NCBI GenBank assembly: GCA_028711405.1
Contig: JAQTSH010000046.1
Location: 1 to 9,856 of the forward strand
DNA from: Methanoregula sp.
GTDB lineage: Archaea; Halobacteriota; Methanomicrobia; Methanomicrobiales; Methanospirillaceae
Direction: 5' to 3'
DNA: 9,856 bases
Shown: positions 7,436 through 9,856 of the stretch, piece after piece
How the letters are laid out: each line of letters begins with the position of its first letter
How positions within the stretch are numbered: position 1 is the stretch's first letter
Notes under the pieces: model-generated
Databases searched by the model: none
Told to the model about the DNA's origin: nothing
The model's input: the letters and a program-made list of their open reading frames with translations, nothing else
Position numbers and translations under genes: made by a program

Positions 7436-8061
7436 AGCGGATGACCAGTGATGCTGTATCGCCAGTGGTTGGCGTGATGCTGATGCTCGTCGTGACGATT
7501 ATTATCGCGGCAGTCGTCTCCGCATTCTCCGGAGGTCTGGGCGGGAGCCAGCAGAAAACGCCGCTGGTGAGTATCACCGCGGAGCCGGTCATTACCGGCT
7601 TCTCGGATGAGGATACCACGGATGGTTCTACAACCGATTATGCGACAGGGTTTACTGCTAAAAACGGCATCATGTTCGAGAACACGGGTGGAGATACAAT
7701 CTCGCTTAACGAGGTCGACATCATACTCGATGGTGGCGGCACGAAGTATACGTTCACCTCGGCAGATACAATCCCTTCAAAGACCTGCCTGCCTTCTGGT
7801 ATCGGAGGGTTTTTCGCAAAGGTCGGAGCCGCATCTGGTGATATGAGTATCTCACCCGGTGACAGATTCATGTTCTATTCGGATAATCACTATGACAGCA
7901 GCGGGTCAGGATGGGGTGCAACCGGTGGAAAATACCTGATGTGGAAACCGAGCGGTGCTTCCAACGGGATCGGGATCCAGTTCGGGACAAAGACCGGCTA
8001 TATGATCATCGACCGGGTGAGCAGCAAAGTCATAACGAGCGGTTACGTGGTGTTCCGTTGA
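7432..8061 (+). CDS. Type IV pilin N-terminal domain protein, second of tandem pair
   Basis: This 209-residue paralogue of the upstream pilin has a short leader MKRMTSD and then AVSPVVGVMLMLVVTIIIAAVVSAF (8-32), identical to its neighbour through VVS. The extracellular part has the typical archaeal pilin features FENTGGDTISLNEVDIIL (82-99) and SPGDRFMFY (141-149) near the middle. It has a single cysteine, Cys119. Beyond the first ~40 residues the two pilins share little, so they probably have different roles in one filament, for example major and minor subunits. The start is ATG within the ATGA overlap, with AAGGAGG ending 10 bases upstream (AGGAGG at 7416-7421) inside the first gene. A T-run at 8101-8106 may end the operon. 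Confidence 0.92.
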   Translation: MKRMTSDAVSPVVGVMLMLVVTIIIAAVVSAFSGGLGGSQQKTPLVSITAEPVITGFSDEDTTDGSTTDYATGFTAKNGIMFENTGGDTISLNEVDIILDGGGTKYTFTSADTIPSKTCLPSGIGGFFAKVGAASGDMSISPGDRFMFYSDNHYDSSGSGWGATGGKYLMWKPSGASNGIGIQFGTKTGYMIIDRVSSKVITSGYVVFR

Positions 8062-8094
8062 CATGAACATGGAAATGTCTCCCTGTCATACCCT

Positions 8095-8107
8095 CTCACC
8101 TTTTTTC
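8095..8107 (+). terminator. Possible T-rich terminator of the pilin operon
   Basis: A run of six T (8101-8106) after a pyrimidine-rich stretch, 40 bases beyond the second pilin stop codon. Archaeal termination often needs only a T-rich tract on the non-template strand. The only nearby hairpin is weak (GACAT at 8060-8064 with ATGTC at 8075-8079). Confidence 0.4.
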
Positions 8108-8173
8108 ATGGCAAGCACCGTGCACTCAGGCTCCAGTGGAAGCTGATACAATCGCAGGAGCGTGATTCATGAA

Positions 8174-8287
8174 ATGATGATCCTTGCCGCTATCCGCGAA
8201 TGGATCTTTCTTCTGAAATGCAAACGGATAATGCGGAAAGGTCTGAAGCGGTTATGCACGTTTTCCACTTCAACCAGAAAAGAGTGA
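8174..8287 (+). CDS. Possible 37-residue basic small protein (doubtful)
   Basis: An ATG at 8174 opens a 37-codon frame beginning MMILAAIREWIFLLK and ending in a basic Arg/Lys-rich tail, a hydrophobic-then-cationic design seen in some small membrane proteins. AGGAG at 8156-8160 lies 13 bases upstream, rather far; it is better placed for an ATG at 8169 that stops after two codons. There is no recognisable family and no conserved partner. The stretch 8062-8305 otherwise shows nothing coding. Chance ORF is the more likely explanation. Confidence 0.18.
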   Translation: MMILAAIREWIFLLKCKRIMRKGLKRLCTFSTSTRKE

Positions 8288-8305
8288 AACCTCAAGGGAA
8301 TTATC

Positions 8306-8310
8306 TGATC
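8306..8310. repeat. Left copy of possible 5-bp target-site duplication (TGATC)
   Basis: TGATC directly borders the left end of the candidate mobile element; the same five bases border its right end at 9070-9074. GATC is self-complementary, so the match could instead be a broken outward extension of the terminal inverted repeats. Confidence 0.4.
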
Positions 8311-8325
8311 CAGGACTTTCGCAAT
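8311..8325. repeat. Left terminal inverted repeat of candidate element
   Basis: CAGGACTTTCGCAAT, matching the reverse complement of 9055-9069 at 13 of 15 positions; the differences are at the outermost base and at position 9. Confidence 0.55.
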
Positions 8326-8417
8326 TTTAGATTTTTTGATAACTGAAGATCCTTTTACTCTACGTTTGGTTACAATTTTACATTTCCAAATTTTACGGTT
8401 TGAAGTCACATTGCGTA
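8320..8417 (+). repeat. 98-bp direct repeat, copy A
   Basis: This aligns without net gap to 8965-9062: 83 of 98 positions agree by hand count. The first 18 bases are identical and the last 50 differ at two positions, while a 20-base middle (8348-8367) is largely unrelated. Each copy begins CGCAAT and ends ATTGCGTA, so it has its own short inverted ends. A-T rich, with AATTTTAC occurring twice within the conserved 3' block. On the minus strand the conserved block reads as NRK-I/F-WKCKIVT, but copy B then hits a stop, so coding is unlikely. Function unknown; it may be a subterminal element of the candidate transposon. Confidence 0.9.
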
Positions 8418-8964
8418 CCTTCTCGTAGATATCCATAGCAGATTTTAGACTTTGGGCAAAGAGGTGATAGTCATCCCGTGCCCGGATCGTGAGGTTAGGA
8501 TCGACTCCTTGTACACTGTGTATTCATTGTGTACCGCGGGCATCGTGTGGATCATTGTGCCACCATTTTATGGGAGTTGTGCGGAATTACGGCACGTTGC
8601 GGCAACCTGGCGGAATCTGCTGCAACCCATTGGAGACCGAAATGGGCAGTATTCCTGTATCAGACTGATATTTGCAATAATCGATTGTTCGTTGCGGAAG
8701 ATGGCGGAATGCGGGGACATAGATCTGCACCATGCCCCGGAACATCAGGTACGCAAGGGATGCCACATAATTCCGGATTTTCCGCAATGAACATGGTATT
8801 AGTACTTAATTCTTAGTATTATTCGTTTTAAGGAAATCTGACGGTTTTACTGCGCCTTTTTCTTTGCGGCATTTTTCCGCAACATGCCGCAAGTTGCCGC
8901 AATGCCGTAAACAGCGTTCATGACGGGTTTGAGACAGGATACGATGGATAGTAGATACGACGAA
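8418..8964. other. Interior of candidate element: no convincing gene, CGCAA-rich
   Basis: There is no supported gene here. Overlapping plus-strand frames at 8452-8790 (112 codons from TTG) and 8529-8816 (95 codons) and a minus-strand frame at 8587-8787 resemble nothing I recognise and exclude one another. The stretch holds eight of the twelve CGCAA/TTGCG pentamers of the element, among them the exact palindrome GTTGC-G-GCAAC (8596-8606). A spaced inverted repeat GTACAC (8511-8516) / GTGTAC (8529-8534) also lies here. Confidence 0.4.
8864..8910. repeat. Iteron-like CCGCAA cluster with 9-bp hairpin
   Basis: CCGCAA begins at 8877, 8887 and 8897 and the variant CCGTAA at 8905, so the units are spaced by 10, 10 and 8 bp, on one face of the helix. 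TTGCGGCAT (8864-8872) and ATGCCGCAA (8884-8892) are perfect inverted repeats with an 11-base loop, able to form a GC-rich hairpin. TTGCCGCAA (8894-8902) follows. Such clusters are typical of protein-binding arrays; the binding protein is unknown. Confidence 0.6.
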
Positions 8965-9062
8965 CGCAATTTTAGATTTTTTAACAACTGAATATATTTT
9001 ACGTCATGTTGTGGTTACAATTTTACATTTCCAAAATTTACGGTTTGAAGCCACATTGCGTA
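8965..9062 (+). repeat. 98-bp direct repeat, copy B
   Basis: Second copy of the repeat at 8320-8417, in the same orientation, 547 bases beyond copy A. It differs at positions 19 and 21, at 11 of 20 middle positions (8993-9012) and at two positions in the last 50. Its right end, ATTGCGTA, forms part of the right terminal inverted repeat of the candidate element. Confidence 0.9.
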
Positions 9063-9069
9063 AGTCCTA
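9055..9069. repeat. Right terminal inverted repeat of candidate element
   Basis: ATTGCGTAAGTCCTA, the reverse complement of the left end at 13 of 15 positions. Confidence 0.55.
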
Positions 9070-9074
9070 TGATC
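9070..9074. repeat. Right copy of possible 5-bp target-site duplication (TGATC)
   Basis: TGATC immediately outside the right terminal inverted repeat, equal to 8306-8310 on the left. The same caution about self-complementary GATC applies. Confidence 0.4.
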
Positions 9075-9193
9075 GTCATATTTATCCCGTAATCAACGCG
9101 GGCTTCTCGATATATGCTCCACCCTGGGGTCACCAACCTCCCCTGGGTTCATTTTGAAACGGATTTTTCTGCTGCCGCTGTTCTGGCGGGTTT

Positions 9194-9400
9194 ATGAATC
9201 CTCCAGCATCAGTTTTCCGGGCTTGGTACATCGGAGCAGAAGAAGAGAGCAATGATTTTTCTGAAATGAACATGAAGATACGTGATGCCGTGGATTTTAT
9301 GCGTAGAGGAGATCCGGGTATGGGATTGGACGCGCCAGAACGGGACTGGAAACTGGAAATACCTGAAGCAAACAAACCACCTGTAATGTCCCTGCAATGA
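9194..9400 (+). CDS. Hypothetical small protein, 68 residues (doubtful)
   Basis: The frame from ATG 9194 encodes a charged soluble peptide (MNPPASVFRAWYIGAEEESNDFSEMNMK..., ending NKPPVMSLQ). Its composition, with many Glu/Asp, a mix of Arg and Lys and few runs, looks more like a real protein than the other frames nearby. TATA-like stretches ATATTTAT (9078-9085) and GATATATG (9109-9116) lie upstream. There is no good Shine-Dalgarno (only GGCGGG ending 3 bases before the ATG). No family recognised. It could be a genuine small gene, or a remnant whose upstream region was split by the candidate element. Confidence 0.3.
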   Translation: MNPPASVFRAWYIGAEEESNDFSEMNMKIRDAVDFMRRGDPGMGLDAPERDWKLEIPEANKPPVMSLQ

Positions 9401-9733
9401 CTGATAACATCGAAGTGGATTTTCTTGCAATCTGCACAAAAACACAACCTGCACAAAGAATAGTATCTTTCCTTGCTCCCTTGACCTTAGTACTACGTGG
9501 TGGCGCAAGAGAGAAGATATGCCCTCTCAACCAGAACATCGAGCTCGCTGTGATCCTTTTCTCTTTTACTGCCAGGGCGAAAACTATCCTTATCCTTCAC
9601 CCTGGGATAAAAACGATTAACCTTCGTATTAACAAGCCAAATACATGGCACTACACTCCCATTGAGAAAAGATTTGGACGTGAAAAGTATTATGCTCCGG
9701 TCGTGCTCCGGCATCACAGGGAAATACAACCCC
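9401..9733. other. Intergenic stretch without convincing gene
   Basis: Nothing firm is seen here. A plus-strand frame (ATG 9397 to 9750) has no Shine-Dalgarno, an unremarkable product and runs into the minus-strand gene at 9734. A pyrimidine tract TTTTCTCTTTT (9557-9567) might end plus-strand transcription. CCAGGG (9572-9577) and CCCTGG (9600-9605) are a loose inverted repeat, and TGCTCCGG occurs twice in direct orientation near 9690-9710. Confidence 0.35.
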
Positions 9734-9856
9734 TTACGCAGCTATCCTGACCCTCCCCTCCGTTGTCACGTCCAGCGGAGCTGGAAGCGACCGGATATAT
9801 GCAATCAGCGCATCGATATCCGACGGTCCGATGGTGACCGTCACATTCCAGTCCCA
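9734..9856 (-). CDS. 3' end of an unidentified gene (partial, runs off right edge)
   Basis: Reading the minus strand from 9856, 40 codons run open to TAA at 9734-9736, giving WDWNVTVTIGPSDIDALIAY... and ending EGRVRIAA. The codons favour G/C in third position, as in the secretion genes, and the alternation of hydrophobic and polar residues looks protein-like, so this is most likely the C-terminus of a real gene transcribed towards the pilus locus. The fragment is too short to name a family. The start and domains lie outside the window. Confidence 0.6.
   Translation of the reverse strand, partial: WDWNVTVTIGPSDIDALIAYIRSLPAPLDVTTEGRVRIAA

Larger units (their letters stand above)
8311..9069. 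mobile_element. Candidate non-autonomous (MITE-like) transposable element, ~759 bp
   Basis: The ends are 15-bp imperfect inverted repeats: CAGGACTTTCGCAAT (8311-8325) and, read on the minus strand from 9069, TAGGACTTACGCAAT, matching at 13 of 15 positions (13 of 14 without the outermost base). TGATC flanks both ends as a possible target duplication. Inside, each end carries one copy of a 98-bp direct repeat, and CGCAA or TTGCG occurs twelve times, a layout suggesting repeated binding sites for a transposase acting in trans. No ORF in the element resembles a transposase; the open frames (up to 112 codons in 8452-8790) overlap one another and look like chance. It could also be a decayed insertion sequence. 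The family is unknown. Confidence 0.5.

Noticed and set aside
81..8061. Prepilin peptidase or pilus regulator within the locus
   Set aside because: No GxGD-type peptidase motif or DNA-binding protein is seen in any supported ORF; these must be encoded elsewhere.
8167..8436. 89-codon minus-strand ORF, rich in Lys/Arg/Ile, covering repeat copy A
   Set aside because: The equivalent frame in copy B has a stop, the two good-block substitutions both change the amino acid, and no start signal is visible. The repeat is better explained as non-coding.
8452..8816. Overlapping plus-strand ORFs of 112 and 95 codons, considered as transposase remnants
   Set aside because: No DDE, HUH or helix-turn-helix pattern is visible and the frames overlap each other; they look like chance open frames in the element.
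8320..9062. CRISPR array
   Set aside because: Only two long repeats 547 bases apart, and the small CCGCAA units are far too short and close together for repeat-spacer structure.
9130..9539. Several minus-strand ORFs of 80-108 codons
   Set aside because: Mutually overlapping, Ser/Arg/Cys-rich products with no recognised family; they look like shadows of the plus strand.
9397..9750. 117-codon plus-strand ORF starting in an ATGA overlap with the 68-codon ORF
   Set aside because: No Shine-Dalgarno, unconvincing product, and its end overlaps the better supported minus-strand gene fragment at 9734-9856.

Overview
The window looks like chromosomal DNA from a methanogenic euryarchaeon, most likely Methanomicrobiales. 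Both pilin-like proteins carry the AVSPVVGVMLMLVVTIIIAAVVS type IV pilin N-terminus typical of these archaea. The neighbouring PEGA-repeat surface protein, archaeal GspE/TadA-type ATPase and long GspF/TadC-like membrane protein fit the same group. The assignment rests on protein style only; there is no rRNA or tRNA gene in the window.

Left two thirds (about 81-8061): a divergent type IV pilus-like (archaeal type II/IV secretion) locus. On the minus strand, read from about 6468 down to 81, lie four tightly spaced genes: a secreted protein with four PEGA-type repeats and a C-terminal transglutaminase-like cysteine-hydrolase domain; a putative lipoprotein; a secretion/assembly ATPase with three predicted N-terminal membrane segments; and a polytopic platform protein with two T2SSF domains. 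On the plus strand, two translationally coupled pilin genes (6740-7435 and 7432-8061) diverge from them. The 271-base region between the two operons is AT-rich and holds an 8+8 bp inverted repeat, a candidate operator. The likely scheme is: pilins are inserted and trimmed by a prepilin peptidase encoded elsewhere, the ATPase and platform protein assemble them, and the lipoprotein and PEGA protein act at the outer surface.

Right third (8062-9856): mostly non-coding. Its main content is a candidate non-autonomous transposable element of about 759 bp (8311-9069). It has 15-bp imperfect terminal inverted repeats, a possible 5-bp target duplication (TGATC), two 98-bp direct repeats at its ends, and twelve CGCAA/TTGCG pentamers, some 10 bp apart. 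No transposase is visible. It is followed by a doubtful 68-codon ORF and by the 3' end of a minus-strand gene (9734-9856) that runs off the right edge.
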